The notes beneath the pieces are model-generated. The model was given only the letters and a program-made list of their open reading frames with translations. It was not told where the DNA came from and did no database searches. Below are positions 6,136-7,282 of a stretch of DNA of 7,282 nucleotides, one piece after another. Source of the DNA: Bacteroidaceae bacterium. GTDB lineage: Bacteria > Bacteroidota > Bacteroidia > Bacteroidales > Bacteroidaceae. The stretch lies in contig CAAGHW010000038.1 in NCBI GenBank assembly GCA_900769765.1, positions 1 to 7,282 of the forward strand. The letters run 5' to 3'. The stretch's first letter is position 1. Each line of letters begins with the position of its first letter. The position numbers were made by a program, and so were the translations under genes.

Positions 6136-6149
6136 AATTCTTGTTTTTA

Positions 6150-7282
6150 TTATTTTCCTGTATGGGTATAGACAGTACCTTTAACCTTCACTTTGCTTTC
6201 GATGCTCAGACGCGAAGTTGTAGGGTATTGGAGCTTGTCAAGATCGGCTACAGCGTCGGCAATATCGCCCAAGAGCTGGTCGGCCATGTCGCGGTTGAAT
6301 CCCTGACGCACCACAATACGCATCACAATGGTATCTTCAAGTTTCGCTGGCAAGGTATATGCAGGTACCATCCATCCGTTCTGCTTCAATTTATCCTGTA
6401 GGTCGTAGAGGGTCCATTTGCACTGTTTTGCATGTTCCTTCTTCATCTCCCATATAAACAACGGGTTTGTAACCTCGGTGCTGTAGTTCTTGAAAGGCTT
6501 CATCTTGCCAATCTCGGCGTGCAGGTACTTTGCAATCTCCATGCAGTTGCTCTGTATGGCTTTGTAACCCTCGAACCCCAAACGTATGAACTGGTAGTAC
6601 TGGCCAAGAATCTGCGCGGCAGGGCGTGAGAAGTTCAATCCAACCTGTGTTACCTCTGCACCAAGATAGTTTACGCTGAACGACATACTGTCGGGCAAGA
6701 ACTTCTTGTCTTTCCATACCACCCATCCCAAACCGGGATATACAAGGCCGTACTTATGACCGCTGGTGCTTATCGAAAGTACCCATTTGAGACGGAAATC
6801 CCATTCCACTTCGGGTTTGATGAAGGGGAGTATAAAACCGCCCGATGCAGCATCCACATGGATAGGAATGTCGTAGCCGGTTTTTTTGTTGTACTCGTCG
6901 AGAGCATCGTTGAGAGCCTTTACATCATCGTTGAGACCGGTCCATGTAACACCCATAATGGGAACAACGCAGATGGTGTTCTCGTCGCACATAGCAATGG
7001 CTTCCTGTGGGCAAAGTGTAAGTTTCTCTGCTGTGAGGGGCACAACGCGCATCTCAATCTGCCATAGCTGTGCAAACTTTTCCCATACTACCTGGTAGGC
7101 CGATGATATTACAAAGTTCGGCTTGTCACAAGGCTTGCCGGCATCCTTGCGGCGTTTCTTCCAGCGTTGCCACGCTGCCACGCCACCAAGCATACACGCT
7201 TCGCTCGAACCAATTCCCAACGCACCGGCTTTCCATTTGGCCTGCTCGGGGGTGTTCCATAGATTAGCGACAATATTGATGC
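6150..7282 (-). CDS. gadB: Glutamate decarboxylase, N-terminus outside window
   Basis: This is a PLP-dependent glutamate decarboxylase (group II decarboxylase family), converting L-glutamate to GABA and CO2 in the cytoplasm with uptake of one proton. The frame is open to the right edge, so the first 100 or so residues (of about 466-480 in the family) are missing. The reading frame continues as NLWNTPEQ before GIGSSEACMLGG, a block that matches E. coli GadB. Visible active-site parts are HVDAASGGF, with the Asp (6852-6854) that holds the PLP ring nitrogen, and SISTSGHKYG, where the Lys (6753-6755) forms the Schiff base. NFSRPAAQILGQYY and the VVMRIVVRQGF block follow. The C-terminus ends YTHTGK; its His-Thr recalls the C-terminal His-Thr of E. 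coli GadB, which plugs the active site at neutral pH. A TTG at 7218-7220 is internal, not a start. glsA follows 14 nt downstream. Confidence 0.96.
   Translation of the reverse strand, partial: INIVANLWNTPEQAKWKAGALGIGSSEACMLGGVAAWQRWKKRRKDAGKPCDKPNFVISSAYQVVWEKFAQLWQIEMRVVPLTAEKLTLCPQEAIAMCDENTICVVPIMGVTWTGLNDDVKALNDALDEYNKKTGYDIPIHVDAASGGFILPFIKPEVEWDFRLKWVLSISTSGHKYGLVYPGLGWVVWKDKKFLPDSMSFSVNYLGAEVTQVGLNFSRPAAQILGQYYQFIRLGFEGYKAIQSNCMEIAKYLHAEIGKMKPFKNYSTEVTNPLFIWEMKKEHAKQCKWTLYDLQDKLKQNGWMVPAYTLPAKLEDTIVMRIVVRQGFNRDMADQLLGDIADAVADLDKLQYPTTSRLSIESKVKVKGTVYTHTGK

Noticed and set aside
6391..6726. Second minus-strand frame of 111 codons inside gadB
   Set aside because: It overlaps conserved gadB coding sequence in another frame and reads like a frame-shifted shadow.
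7218..7220. TTG as the start of gadB
   Set aside because: The upstream frame stays open to the window edge and encodes conserved GadB residues (NLWNTPEQ), so this TTG is an internal Leu.

Overview
The window looks like chromosomal DNA of a gut-type Bacteroidota bacterium, most likely of the order Bacteroidales (Bacteroides, Prevotella or a close relative). The evidence is moderate GC, translation starts that mostly lack a Shine-Dalgarno sequence, an ECF sigma factor with a non-ZAS anti-sigma-like partner, a secreted DUF4252-type protein, and a glutamate decarboxylase/glutaminase pair as found in Bacteroides acid-resistance loci. No mobile element, CRISPR array, rRNA or tRNA was seen, and no stretch over 300 bases lacks a gene.

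Layout. (1) Positions 2-436 (+) hold the C-terminal part of a PAP2-superfamily membrane phosphatase, cut by the window edge. (2) A near-perfect bidirectional hairpin at 430-475 separates it from a convergent minus-strand gene (475-978) for a stand-alone YbaK/ProX-type aminoacyl-tRNA deacylase. (3) A divergent intergenic region holds a 10-bp inverted repeat and a good match to an ECF-type promoter (1086-1113). (4) A plus-strand cluster of five tightly spaced genes follows (1147-5106): ECF sigma factor, single-pass anti-sigma-like protein, secreted DUF4252-like protein, a larger secreted protein of unknown function, and a secreted protein with a duplicated W-x-EYRP domain. (5) A second long hairpin (5102-5153) ends this cluster and also serves the convergent minus-strand pair. 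(6) On the minus strand lie gadB (glutamate decarboxylase, N-terminus beyond the right edge) and, 14 nt downstream, glsA (glutaminase).

How the genes may work together. The sigma/anti-sigma pair, preceded by its own likely ECF promoter and followed by three exported proteins, looks like a self-regulated cell-envelope response module whose outputs act in the periplasm or outer membrane. What it senses and what the outputs do cannot be read from the sequence. It is the least described part of the window. The gadB-glsA pair is a recognisable acid-resistance unit: GlsA converts glutamine to glutamate and ammonia, and GadB decarboxylates glutamate to GABA while consuming a proton. A GadC-type antiporter would be expected but is not in the window; since glsA is the last gene before the terminator, it would have to lie upstream of gadB, beyond the right edge, or elsewhere.
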